A stretch of DNA of 64,000 nt from CAYUIG01 sp964444685 (GTDB lineage Bacteria > Gemmatimonadota > Gemmatimonadetes > Longimicrobiales > RSA9). The notes below the pieces were generated by a model. That model worked only from the letters and a program-made list of their open reading frames with translations. It had not been told where the DNA came from and did not search any database. Positions 7,207 through 16,961 of this stretch are shown piece by piece; positions within the stretch are counted from its first letter, which is position 1, and each line of letters starts with the position of its first letter. The stretch is taken from positions 1 to 64,000 of the forward strand of contig CAYUIG010000004.1 in NCBI GenBank assembly GCA_964444685.1, written 5' to 3'. The translations under genes were made by a program, and so were the position numbers.

Positions 7207-8535
7207 ATGAAGACTGCGGTGCGCGTTACCGGGGCGATATGGCTGACGCTGGCGGCGGCGGGCTCGGCGCGAGCCCAGGATCTTCCTCCGGGCGTGGAAC
7301 TGGCGACGCGCTACACCACGGCGAACCGGCCGCTCGTGTCGATCCGGCCGCTCGGCGGCGAGTCCGGCGCGTCGGAGATCGCCGGGATCCTGGAGACCGA
7401 TCTGCGCCTCTCGGATCGCTTCGAGCTGCTGCGCACGCCCTCGGAGCTGGCGACGGGACCGGTCGACTATCCGAAGTGGAACGCGCTGCGGGTCGTATAC
7501 GTGCTGGATGGTGCGCTGGCGCCGGGCGGAGGGCAGCTCGAGCTCACGGTGCACGACGTGGTGTATGGTCGCGTGCTGCGCGGCGGGCGCTTCAACCTGC
7601 CGGAGCGTGGCGCCCCGGATTACCGCATGGCGGTGCATGCGGTGAGCGATGCGATCGTCGAGTGGATCACCGGCCAGCCCGGGATCGCGGCGACGCAGAT
7701 CGCGTTCACCCGCCAGCGCGGCGGCGGCGCGTACGACCTGATGCTCGTCGACTACGACGGCGAGAACCTGCGGCGGATCCTGGGCTCGGACCAGCAGGTG
7801 TACTCGCCCACGTGGTCGCCGGACGGGCGGAAGCTGGCGTTCACGATGAAGCGGGACGACGGCACGTGGGCGCTGGTCGAGCGCGACATGGCGAGCGGGC
7901 GCACGACGACGCTGCACGCCGGTCCGATGATGCAGACGCCTGCGTATTCGCCGGACGGCCAGTCGATCGTCTTCGCCATGTGGGTGGACGGGCGCCCGTA
8001 CGGCACGCACCTCTTCCGCATGGCCGCGTCGGCCGGCTCGCGGCCGGAGCGGCTCACGAGCGGCGGCAACGACAACCTCTATCCCTCCTACTCACCCGAC
8101 GGGCGGCGGATCGTCTTCCAGTCGAACCGCACGGGCCGGCAGCACATCTACACGATGGATCCGGGCGGTGGCGGCGCGACGCTGATCACCCCGGTGGGCG
8201 AGCGCGTGGAGTACGCGGCCCCGGACTGGTCGCCGACGGGCTCGGAGGTGGTCTTCCACGGACAGTCCCGCAGCGCCTTCCAGGTGATGCTCGGAAGCGC
8301 CGCGCGGGCGGGGGGCACGATCCGTCAGCTGACGACCGGGTCGCGGAACGAAGATCCGAGCTTCGCACCCGATGGACGCCATATCGTGTACACGGGGGTT
8401 GGGGGTGAGGGCGACGGGTTGTATGTTATCGACACGGTTACGGGTCAGAGGCGCCGACTCACGGCGGGCGACCGGCTGCGCATGGCCGCATGGTCACCGC
8501 CTCTGATGCGGGCGTCGCTCGCGTCGGGCCAGTAG
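7207..8535 (+). CDS. tolB: Tol-Pal system beta-propeller protein TolB
   Basis: Periplasmic adaptor of the Tol-Pal system that binds Pal and TolA. The 442-residue precursor has a signal peptide (about 1-23, ending SARAQD), an N-terminal alpha/beta domain (about 25-165) and a six-bladed beta-propeller. Propeller strands repeat the form SPDGRKLAF, SPDGQSIVF, SPDGRRIVF, SPTGSEVVF and APDGRHIVY. Start ATG 7207 is preferred over the adjacent TTG 7204. The palindromic heptad element lies immediately upstream. Confidence 0.95.
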   Translation: MKTAVRVTGAIWLTLAAAGSARAQDLPPGVELATRYTTANRPLVSIRPLGGESGASEIAGILETDLRLSDRFELLRTPSELATGPVDYPKWNALRVVYVLDGALAPGGGQLELTVHDVVYGRVLRGGRFNLPERGAPDYRMAVHAVSDAIVEWITGQPGIAATQIAFTRQRGGGAYDLMLVDYDGENLRRILGSDQQVYSPTWSPDGRKLAFTMKRDDGTWALVERDMASGRTTTLHAGPMMQTPAYSPDGQSIVFAMWVDGRPYGTHLFRMAASAGSRPERLTSGGNDNLYPSYSPDGRRIVFQSNRTGRQHIYTMDPGGGGATLITPVGERVEYAAPDWSPTGSEVVFHGQSRSAFQVMLGSAARAGGTIRQLTTGSRNEDPSFAPDGRHIVYTGVGGEGDGLYVIDTVTGQRRRLTAGDRLRMAAWSPPLMRASLASGQ

Positions 8536-8573
8536 TACCGCGAGGACATCACCGGGTGACAGGAGAAAAAGCG

Positions 8574-9152
8574 ATGAAGCTGCGGGTGTGGGTACTGTTT
8601 GCGATGGCGGTAACGGTCGGACTGACGGCGTGTGGGCGCGAGGAGCCGCCGCAGGAGCCGACGCCGGTGCTGCCGGACACGGCGGGTGATGGTGCGCGCC
8701 GTGCGCGCGAGGACTCGATTGCGCGCGAGAACGCGCGGCTGGCGGCAGAACGCGCGGCGGCCGAGGAGGCGACGCGTCGTGCGCGCAGCATCCTCGAGGA
8801 GCGCGTGCACTTCGACTACGACGCGTCGGCGATCCGTGCGGATGCGCAGACGATCCTGCAGCAGAAGGTGAACGTGATGCGCGCGAACCCGAACGTGGCG
8901 CTGCGCATTGTCGGTCACGCGGACGAGCGCGGCTCGGTCGAGTACAACCTCGCGCTCGGCATGCGGCGCGCGGCGGCGGTACGCGACTTCATGGTCGGCT
9001 TCGGTCTCGACGCATCACGCTTCGCGATCGAGACGATGGGCGAGGACCAGCCGCTGGTGCAGGGAAGCAACGAGTCGGCCTGGGCACAGAACCGGCGCGG
9101 TGAGTTCGTGATCACCCGGGGCGGCGACAACCTGGTGATGCCGGGTCAATGA
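8574..9152 (+). CDS. pal: Peptidoglycan-associated lipoprotein Pal
   Basis: Outer-membrane lipoprotein that binds peptidoglycan noncovalently. The 192-residue precursor has a lipobox (GLTAC, Cys20), a charged linker rich in Ala, Arg and Glu, and a C-terminal OmpA-like domain. That domain has the hallmarks VHFDYDASAIR, GHADERGSVEYN and NRRGEFVI, which include the Asp and Arg used to hold diaminopimelate. ATG 8574 follows AGGAG (8561-8565). Longer upstream in-frame sequence was rejected because it would bury the signal peptide. Confidence 0.95.
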   Translation: MKLRVWVLFAMAVTVGLTACGREEPPQEPTPVLPDTAGDGARRAREDSIARENARLAAERAAAEEATRRARSILEERVHFDYDASAIRADAQTILQQKVNVMRANPNVALRIVGHADERGSVEYNLALGMRRAAAVRDFMVGFGLDASRFAIETMGEDQPLVQGSNESAWAQNRRGEFVITRGGDNLVMPGQ

Positions 9153-9928
9153 ACCGACGTTCCGGCTCGACCGGACGCGTGACGATGCTCGCCCGGCAGG
9201 GTCTCGTGGCCCTGCTGGGCAGCCTGGTACTCGCGGGCTGCGCGACGAAGCGCGATGTGCGTGATCTGCAGACGGAGATCGCGCGGCTGGCCGCAGTGCA
9301 GGACTCACTGTACCGCGAGCTCACGCGTCAGAACCAGCGCCTGATGGACACGGTGGATGCCAGTCTGGACCTGCAGATGGACGTGCGCGGCCAGACGAGC
9401 CACCGGTTCCAGCAGCTCGAGGACAATCTCGGCCGGCTCGAAGCGCTCGTGCAGCAGCTCATGGCGTCCATGGGCCAGCTCGACGCGCGGCTCTCGCAGC
9501 AGCCGTCTTCCGGCATGGGCCCCGGCCCCGTAACGCCGTCGCCGGGCGGCGGCGCGGAAGCGACGGCGATGTACGAGGCGGCGATGCGGCTCGTCGCCGA
9601 CCGCGCCTACGGCACGGCGCGCGGCGCATTCGAGCAGATCATTGCCGACCATCCGGACGATCCGGTCGCAGCGGATGCGCAGTATCAGATCGGCGAGACG
9701 TACTATGCCGAAGGCGAGTACGACGAGGCGATCGACGCGCTCGAGGAAGTGGAGCGTCGCTGGTCGGACTCGCCGCGTGCGCCGGGCGCGCTGCTGCGTG
9801 CGGGCATCATCGCGCAGGAGCGGGGCCAGCTCGAGCGCGCGCGCACGTTCTACCAGGCCGTCCGGAACCGCTTCCCGGCTTCGGACGAAGCGAGCATCGC
9901 GGCGCAGAGGCTCCGCGAGATCGGCTAG
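9149..9928 (+). CDS. ybgF: YbgF/CpoB-like Tol-Pal accessory TPR protein
   Basis: A 259-residue periplasmic protein with a lipobox-like end to its signal sequence (LVLAGC, Cys31), suggesting a lipoprotein rather than the soluble form seen in enterobacteria. Residues about 36-125 form a probable coiled coil (LQTEIARLAAVQDSLY ... LGRLEALVQQLM). Residues about 143-258 form TPR repeats (AMYEAAMRLVADRAYGTA and following). CpoB links Tol function to cell-wall synthesis at the septum. The start overlaps the pal stop (ATGA), closing the Tol-Pal operon. Confidence 0.88.
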   Translation: MNRRSGSTGRVTMLARQGLVALLGSLVLAGCATKRDVRDLQTEIARLAAVQDSLYRELTRQNQRLMDTVDASLDLQMDVRGQTSHRFQQLEDNLGRLEALVQQLMASMGQLDARLSQQPSSGMGPGPVTPSPGGGAEATAMYEAAMRLVADRAYGTARGAFEQIIADHPDDPVAADAQYQIGETYYAEGEYDEAIDALEEVERRWSDSPRAPGALLRAGIIAQERGQLERARTFYQAVRNRFPASDEASIAAQRLREIG

Positions 9929-9934
9929 CCTCCG

Positions 9935-10432
9935 ATGCGCTGCCCGTACTGCAGCGGCACGGAGGACCGGGTCGTCGACTCGCGGACGAGCCAGGAAGGC
10001 CGGGCCGTCCGACGCCGCCGCGAATGCCTTGCCTGCGGCCGGCGGTTCACCACGTACGAGTACGTCGAGGAGCGCCAGCTCCGCGTCCTGAAGCGGGACG
10101 GCACGACGGAGCCGTACGACCGCAGGAAGGTCCTCCAGTCCCTCCAGCTTCCGAGTGCGAAGCGACCCATCACTTCCCAGCAGCTCGAGGAGCTGTGCGA
10201 CCGGATCGAGGAAGCACTGGCGAAGTCGGGCGAGGAGGAAGTGAAGAGCGGCGTGATCGGCGAACTCGCAATGGACGAGCTGAAGGCGCTCGATCATGTT
10301 GCGTACGTCCGGTTCGCGTCGGTGTACCGGAACTTCCAGGATCTGGATGAGTTCTACGAAGAGCTCCGGGACCTGAGAGCGAGGAGGGCGCGGGCCGCGC
10401 TGAACGAGGCGCAGGCCGAGCTGCCGCTGTGA
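9935..10432 (+). CDS. nrdR: Transcriptional repressor NrdR
   Basis: Represses ribonucleotide reductase genes in response to the ATP/dATP balance. The 165-residue protein has the zinc ribbon with Cys3, Cys6, Cys31 and Cys34 (MRCPYC ... CLACGRRF). An ATP-cone follows (about 49-139, beginning RVLKRDGTTEPYDRRKVLQSL). Length is normal. No ribonucleotide reductase gene or NrdR box is visible in this window. The gene lies seven bases after ybgF. Confidence 0.95.
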   Translation: MRCPYCSGTEDRVVDSRTSQEGRAVRRRRECLACGRRFTTYEYVEERQLRVLKRDGTTEPYDRRKVLQSLQLPSAKRPITSQQLEELCDRIEEALAKSGEEEVKSGVIGELAMDELKALDHVAYVRFASVYRNFQDLDEFYEELRDLRARRARAALNEAQAELPL

Positions 10433-10439
10433 TCCGCAC

Positions 10440-13400
10440 ATGAAGTTCAATCCGCTGCGGCGTTCCGCCGCGGAGATGCCATTCCTCGACCACCTCGAGG
10501 AGCTGCGCTGGCGCATTCTATGGAGTCTGCTGGCGCTCCTCATCGCGACCACGGGCGCATTCTGGTTCGTGATGAAGGTGGACGTCCTCGCCTGGCTCAA
10601 GCGTCCCATCGATCCGTACCTGCCCGAAGGCGGCAAGCTGATCTTCCTCGAGGTGGGCGGCGCATTCTTCATCACGCTCAAGCTCGCGATCACGATCGGC
10701 ATCCTGCTGGCGCTGCCGATCGTGGCGTATCAGGCATGGGCGTTCCTATCGCCCGCACTCACGAAGCGCGAACGGCGCGCGATCATTCCGGCGCTCTACC
10801 TCGGACTCGTTCTCTTCGTGGCCGGTGTGGCGCTCGCGTACTGGGGCGCGCTGCCGCTCACGCTGCGCTTCATGCTGGTGACGTTCGCGTCCGACAGCCT
10901 CGAGCAGAGCATCACGGCCAGCTACTACTTCTCGTTCGTCGTGAAGATGCTGGTGGCGTTCGGCGCCGTGTTCGAGCTGCCGGTCGTCGTGCTCGTGCTG
11001 TCTGCACTCGGGCTGGTCACATCGAAGTGGCTGCGGTCGAAGCGGCGCTACGCGATTGCAGGCATGGCGGTGCTGTCGGCCATGATCACGCCGGGTGACG
11101 CGATCTCGCTCACGCTCTTCCTCATGCTTCCTCTGATCCTTCTGTACGAGTTGAGCATTGGGCTTTCCGCGCTCGTCGAGCGTGCGCGGCGGAAGGGCGA
11201 GTCGGGAGTCGGGAGTCGGGAGTCGGGAGTCGAGTTGAAGGCGGGGTGCATCGTGCTCTTCGTACTGCTTGCGGGCGCGGCGCCGGCGTCCGCGCAGCAG
11301 CAGCAGGACACGGTCAAGACGACGCGTGAGCGCGTGATCGAGCGGTTGAAGTCGGCGCGGCCGCTGATCGCGCCGCCGCCGGACACGGGCGAAGTGCCGG
11401 ACTCGCTGCTGCCGCCGGATCGCCAGGTGGTGATCGACACGGGCCGCGTGGGCCGCGTGCCGGGCAACATTCCGCGTGACTCGATCGCGCTCGAGCTGCT
11501 TGCACTCACGGGCTTCATCCCCACGGAATACCGGGCGGAGGCGGCGCGCTTCGAGGCGGACAGCGGACGGCTGGACCTGCTGCGCGCGGCGGAGGTGAAC
11601 CGCGACGGTTTGGGGATCGCGGCGGACACGTCGATCACCTACTTCGAGGAACAGGGCTCGGTGTGCGCTCGTGGGTCGCCGACGGTGAGCGGCGGCGAGA
11701 CCGCGCCGGTGCAGGGCGACTCGCTGTGCTACGACATCGAGCGTGAGATCGGCTTCGCGCGCGGCGCACGCACGACCGTGAGCGAGACGGGCGCGGAGTG
11801 GCGCGTGCGCGCGGACCAACTCGCGTGTCTACAGGGCGACGACTCCGGCCGCTGCTGGGGCCACGACGCGATCTTCACGGACTGCGACCGCGACTACCCG
11901 CACTACCACTTCGCCGCGAAGGACATGAAGGTGGTACGCGGTCAGACGATCGTGGCGCGCAATGTGACGCTGTGCTTCGACGACGTATGCGTGGCGTGGC
12001 TGCCGTTCTTCGTGCAGAGTCTCGGCCGCGACCGCGCGACCGGCATCCTGATGCCGCGCTTCGGCGTGAACGACATCGCCCGCCGCAATGCCCGCTACAG
12101 CCGCCAGATCGAGGACATCGGCTTCTACTGGGCCATTAACGACTACATGGGCGCCGAAGTCGCGATGGACTGGCGGAGTGACGACTTCACCGCGCTGCGC
12201 GGCAGCCTCGATTTCCGTCTGCTCCGCCAGTTCCTGAGCGGCGGGCTGACGTACCGCAAATTCTGGAAGGCGGAGGGCGGCAGCGACTTCACACTCGCCA
12301 CGATGGCCTCGTGGCAGCCGGACGAACGGACACGCGTCGCCGTGGACGGAAACTATGCGACGTCGACGCGGTTCGTTCGCTCGCGTTCCCTCGACCCGCG
12401 CGAGCTGAACCGCTCCATCGACACGAACATCGGTCTGTCCCGCCGCTTCGACTGGGGCTCGCTGAATCTGAAGGGGCAGCGCAACCAGTACCTGACGGAC
12501 AACTCGGTGCGCATGGTGCTGCCGAGCGTCGGGTTGAACCTCTCGTCGATCACGCTCTTCCCCGCACTGCCGGGGGAGGAGAAGTGGTACAGCAACATGA
12601 CGTGGACGGCGAGCGGTGACTTCCGCATGGAGACGCGCGGCCTGGGCGAGGAGAACATCAACCCACTGCTGCGCGAGGAGCGGGACTGGACGGGGCGCGC
12701 GACGAGCACGTTCTCGCTGGGCGCGTTCGGCCTCTCGCAGAACATCAACGTCGACGACCAGGTGGACCTCGCCCGCGACATCGAGGGCGACACGCTGCCC
12801 GGCCTGCCGGAGCGCGTGAGCCGCCGGATGCAGTGGAACACGACGCTCAGCTACCAGCAGCGGCTCATCGGCACGAGCACGCTGACGCCAGGGCTGTCGC
12901 TCCGCGGCGAGACGCTGCGTTCGGATACGACCGGGCTGCGCACGATCTCGTCGCCGACGCGCATCGACTTCAATGCGGCGCTGCGTACGGACATCTTCGG
13001 GTTCTGGCCGGGCTTCGGCCCGTTCGAGCGGATGCGGCACCGGCTGTCACCGTCCATCACGTACGCGTACTCGCCTGCGCCGACGGTGACGGACGAGCAG
13101 CGGCAGGCGTTCGGGATCCAGCAGGTGCGCGAGCAGAACCGGCTGTCCATCGGCCTCAACCAGACGTTCGAGGTAAAGTACCGCGCGCCCGAGGATACGA
13201 CGGCGGCAGGCGGCGCGGCGGCGGATTCGGCCGAGGCCGCTCCGGCGCCCGGGGAGCCGAGGCGGCGGGAACAGGGCCGGAAGCTGACGCTGCTGTCGCT
13301 GCAGACGGACGCGATCGTGTACGACTTCGTGCAGGCGCGCGAGGAGGGCGACGGCATCGTGACGACGTCCATCTCGAACAGCCTGCAGTCGGACCTGCTG

Positions 13401-14078
13401 CGCGGATTCCAGCTCGCGATCACGCACGACCTGTTCGAGACGCGCACGACGGATGAGACCGGACAGCCGCTGCCGCGTATCGAGCGCGACTTCAAGCCGC
13501 ATCTCAGCCGCGTGAGTGCGTCGTTCTCGATCAACAGCAACTCCGGTCTTGCACGGCTGCTCGGGCTGGGGCCGCGTGAGGGCGGGGAGCCTGCACCGGA
13601 ACCGACGCAGGACACGACGGGCCTCGGAACGGATGAGGCCGGCGCCGGCCCCGCGGTCGACCGGACGCAGGGCGAGATGGGCATGGTGGGGACACGTCGG
13701 CGCGCAACGACGTCGTACGAGGCACAGCCGGTCGGCACCTGGAACGCCTCGTTCTCCTACACGATGTTCCGTCCCCGCGACGACGAGTTCAGCATCGGCG
13801 AGAGCCAGATGCTCACTGCGACCGTGTCGTTTCAGCCGACCACCAACTGGCAGGTCAACTGGAACACGGGCTACTCCTTCACTGAAGGCGCGTTCACCGA
13901 CCACATCCTCACCCTCACCCGCAACCTCCACGACTGGGACGCGAACTTCGACTTCGTGAAGGCGCAGAACGGCAACTTCGCCTTCCAGTTCCGCGTCCAC
14001 CTGCGCGCAAACCCCGACATCAAGGTCGACTACGAACAGCGGGATCTGGAGGGGGTCGAGCGGGTGCGCGCCCGCTAA
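10440..14078 (+). CDS. tatC: TatC joined in one open frame to an LptD-like outer-membrane protein
   Basis: The first 255 or so residues are the twin-arginine translocase subunit TatC: six membrane helices, MPFLDHLEELRWRILWS near the start, and FELPVVVLVLSALGLV later. TatC receives folded Tat substrates with their RR signal peptides. There is then no stop. The frame passes through a 35-bp heptad array (residues GESGVGSRESGVE) into a signal-peptide-like stretch and about 900 residues of LptD/OstA-type protein. Whether cells make a 1212-residue fusion, or start LptD separately at TTG 11235, cannot be settled by reading. The beta-barrel could not fold in the outer membrane while tethered to TatC, so a separate start or cleavage at the signal peptide seems more likely. 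Confidence 0.85.
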   Translation: MKFNPLRRSAAEMPFLDHLEELRWRILWSLLALLIATTGAFWFVMKVDVLAWLKRPIDPYLPEGGKLIFLEVGGAFFITLKLAITIGILLALPIVAYQAWAFLSPALTKRERRAIIPALYLGLVLFVAGVALAYWGALPLTLRFMLVTFASDSLEQSITASYYFSFVVKMLVAFGAVFELPVVVLVLSALGLVTSKWLRSKRRYAIAGMAVLSAMITPGDAISLTLFLMLPLILLYELSIGLSALVERARRKGESGVGSRESGVELKAGCIVLFVLLAGAAPASAQQQQDTVKTTRERVIERLKSARPLIAPPPDTGEVPDSLLPPDRQVVIDTGRVGRVPGNIPRDSIALELLALTGFIPTEYRAEAARFEADSGRLDLLRAAEVNRDGLGIAADTSITYFEEQGSVCARGSPTVSGGETAPVQGDSLCYDIEREIGFARGARTTVSETGAEWRVRADQLACLQGDDSGRCWGHDAIFTDCDRDYPHYHFAAKDMKVVRGQTIVARNVTLCFDDVCVAWLPFFVQSLGRDRATGILMPRFGVNDIARRNARYSRQIEDIGFYWAINDYMGAEVAMDWRSDDFTALRGSLDFRLLRQFLSGGLTYRKFWKAEGGSDFTLATMASWQPDERTRVAVDGNYATSTRFVRSRSLDPRELNRSIDTNIGLSRRFDWGSLNLKGQRNQYLTDNSVRMVLPSVGLNLSSITLFPALPGEEKWYSNMTWTASGDFRMETRGLGEENINPLLREERDWTGRATSTFSLGAFGLSQNINVDDQVDLARDIEGDTLPGLPERVSRRMQWNTTLSYQQRLIGTSTLTPGLSLRGETLRSDTTGLRTISSPTRIDFNAALRTDIFGFWPGFGPFERMRHRLSPSITYAYSPAPTVTDEQRQAFGIQQVREQNRLSIGLNQTFEVKYRAPEDTTAAGGAAADSAEAAPAPGEPRRREQGRKLTLLSLQTDAIVYDFVQAREEGDGIVTTSISNSLQSDLLRGFQLAITHDLFETRTTDETGQPLPRIERDFKPHLSRVSASFSINSNSGLARLLGLGPREGGEPAPEPTQDTTGLGTDEAGAGPAVDRTQGEMGMVGTRRRATTSYEAQPVGTWNASFSYTMFRPRDDEFSIGESQMLTATVSFQPTTNWQVNWNTGYSFTEGAFTDHILTLTRNLHDWDANFDFVKAQNGNFAFQFRVHLRANPDIKVDYEQRDLEGVERVRAR
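11199..11233 (+). repeat. Five-unit heptad array at the tatC-lptD junction
   Basis: Four units of GAGTCGG and a fifth GAGTCGA, exactly 35 bp, followed by GTTGAAGGCGGGG, the same tail type as the other arrays. It is translated in the tatC frame. Four GGG runs separated by AGTC (11204-11227) fit the canonical G-quadruplex pattern on the coding strand. Confidence 0.92.
11235..14078 (+). CDS. lptD: LptD/OstA-like LPS assembly outer-membrane protein, alternative internal start
   Basis: Reading from TTG 11235, in the same frame as tatC, gives a 947-residue protein. It opens with a textbook signal peptide (MKAGCIVLFVLLAGAAPASA then QQQQ). A GGAG inside the heptad array lies five bases before the TTG. 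The mature part has an OstA/LptA-like segment (about residues 120-250) and then LptD hallmarks: DRDYPHYHFAAKDMKVV, PFFVQSLGRDRATGILMPRFG, and many amphipathic strands typical of a large beta-barrel. LptD inserts lipopolysaccharide into the outer leaflet. The gene is divergent from proteobacterial LptD and I did not find a matched LptE here. Confidence 0.65.
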   Translation: MKAGCIVLFVLLAGAAPASAQQQQDTVKTTRERVIERLKSARPLIAPPPDTGEVPDSLLPPDRQVVIDTGRVGRVPGNIPRDSIALELLALTGFIPTEYRAEAARFEADSGRLDLLRAAEVNRDGLGIAADTSITYFEEQGSVCARGSPTVSGGETAPVQGDSLCYDIEREIGFARGARTTVSETGAEWRVRADQLACLQGDDSGRCWGHDAIFTDCDRDYPHYHFAAKDMKVVRGQTIVARNVTLCFDDVCVAWLPFFVQSLGRDRATGILMPRFGVNDIARRNARYSRQIEDIGFYWAINDYMGAEVAMDWRSDDFTALRGSLDFRLLRQFLSGGLTYRKFWKAEGGSDFTLATMASWQPDERTRVAVDGNYATSTRFVRSRSLDPRELNRSIDTNIGLSRRFDWGSLNLKGQRNQYLTDNSVRMVLPSVGLNLSSITLFPALPGEEKWYSNMTWTASGDFRMETRGLGEENINPLLREERDWTGRATSTFSLGAFGLSQNINVDDQVDLARDIEGDTLPGLPERVSRRMQWNTTLSYQQRLIGTSTLTPGLSLRGETLRSDTTGLRTISSPTRIDFNAALRTDIFGFWPGFGPFERMRHRLSPSITYAYSPAPTVTDEQRQAFGIQQVREQNRLSIGLNQTFEVKYRAPEDTTAAGGAAADSAEAAPAPGEPRRREQGRKLTLLSLQTDAIVYDFVQAREEGDGIVTTSISNSLQSDLLRGFQLAITHDLFETRTTDETGQPLPRIERDFKPHLSRVSASFSINSNSGLARLLGLGPREGGEPAPEPTQDTTGLGTDEAGAGPAVDRTQGEMGMVGTRRRATTSYEAQPVGTWNASFSYTMFRPRDDEFSIGESQMLTATVSFQPTTNWQVNWNTGYSFTEGAFTDHILTLTRNLHDWDANFDFVKAQNGNFAFQFRVHLRANPDIKVDYEQRDLEGVERVRAR

Positions 14079-14163
14079 TGACTGCGGGGGCGGGGGCGGG
14101 CGCGGGCGAGATGGGAACGGCGGGTTTTCCGGGCGGCTCCCTCTCCCTCTCTCCTCTCTTGAG

Positions 14164-14191
14164 TTGAAATAAGGCGGGAAGCTCGTAGTTT
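14164..14191 (+). promoter_or_regulatory. Candidate promoter of hutH
   Basis: TTGAAA at 14164-14169, a 16-base spacer, and TAGTTT at 14186-14191. The start codon is at 14199, so transcription would begin almost at the ATG, suggesting a leaderless or near-leaderless mRNA. The rest of the 120-base gap after lptD is G- and C-rich with no other recognisable element. Confidence 0.45.
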
Positions 14192-14198
14192 CGCGCGC

Positions 14199-15712
<1,514 letters not shown>

Positions 15713-15716
<4 letters not shown>

Positions 15717-16927
15717 CACGACTCTTCACAAACTGCGCGCAGGTCGTGACCTGCACCGGTGCGGACGATGTTCTGGCCGATGGCGCGGTCGCGGTAGAGG
15801 CGGGTCGCATCGCATGGATCGGCCGCGCGGCGGAAGCGGGCGCGCGCTATCGCGCTGCGGAAACCATCGACTGCCGCGGCGGTGTGATCACGCCGGGCTT
15901 CGTGGACTCGCACACGCACGCCGTGTTCGGCCGCTGGCGGTCGAACGAGTACGCGCTGCGTTCGCGCGGCGTGCCGTACATGGAGATCGCGCGGCGCGGT
16001 GGCGGCATCGTGTCGTCGGTGAAGGATGCGCGTGCGCGCAGCGAGGACGAGCTGGTGGAGCTGACGCGCGCGCGACTCGAGACGATGCTCTCGCTCGGCA
16101 CCACCACGGCCGAAGTGAAGAGCGGCTACGGGCTCGACACGCAGACGGAGCTGAAGTTGCTGCGAGCGGCGCGACGGGCGGCGTCGCATGTGAAGATGGA
16201 CGTGGTGATGACGTTCATGGGCGCGCACGAGTTCCCGCCCGAGTACCGCGACCGCCGCGATGCGTACGTGGATCTGCTCGTCGACGAGATGATTCCCGCG
16301 GTGGCGGAGACGGGGCTCGCTACGTTCTGCGATGTGTTCATGGAGCCCGGCGTATTCGATGCACGTCAGACGCGACGGGTGCTGGAGGCGGGTGCGTCGC
16401 ATGGCATGATTCCGAAGCTGCACGCGGACGAACTCGAGGGATCGGGCGGCGCCGAGCTGGCGGTGGAACTGGGTGCGGCGTCGGCGGACCATCTGGGTGC
16501 GGTGAGCGAGGCGGGCATCGCGGCGCTCGCGGGAAGCTCGACGGTGGCCACACTGCTTCCGGCGACGCTGTTCTTCCTGGGCCGCCGGCAGTACGCACCC
16601 GCGCGGCCGCTTCTGGATGCCGGTGCGACGGTGGCGCTGGCCAGCGACTTCAATCCCGGCAGTGCGCCGTCGCCCAGTGTACCGCTGGTGCTGACGATCG
16701 CGTGTTCGCAGATGGGGCTGGAGCCCCTGGAGGCGATCCGGGCCGCGACGGCCGGAGGGGCGCGGGCGCTGCGTCTCGAGGACGGCCGCGGGACCCTGGT
16801 CCCGGGGGCGCCAGCGGACGTGCTGGTGTGGGATGCTGCGGAGCTGGCCGAGATCCCCTACCGCTTTGGCGCGCCGCCGCTTCGGTCGGTCTGGAAGGGT
16901 GGGGAACGGGTGTCGGGAAGCTTGTAG
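15713..16927 (+). CDS. hutI: Imidazolonepropionase
   Basis: Hydrolyses 4-imidazolone-5-propionate to N-formimino-L-glutamate, the third step of histidine breakdown. The 404-residue amidohydrolase has the metal-binding SHTHAVFG near residue 63, EVKSGYGLD, FMGAHEFPPEY, LHADELEGSGGAELA, and the final metal ligand region ASDFNPGSAPSPS. All are typical of HutI. It starts at GTG 15713, overlapping hutH by four bases, so the two are almost certainly co-translated. Confidence 0.95.
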
Positions 16928-16950
16928 GCGGGGCAGCCATGGTCTATCTT
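16922..16950 (+). promoter_or_regulatory. Internal promoter before ftcD
   Basis: TTGTAG at 16922-16927 contains the hutI stop codon. A 17-base spacer leads to TATCTT at 16945-16950 followed by GG. The ftcD ATG is at 16962, leaving a leader of only about five bases. This would allow ftcD to be expressed apart from hutHI. Confidence 0.6.
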
Positions 16951-16961
16951 GGAGCGCTCCG

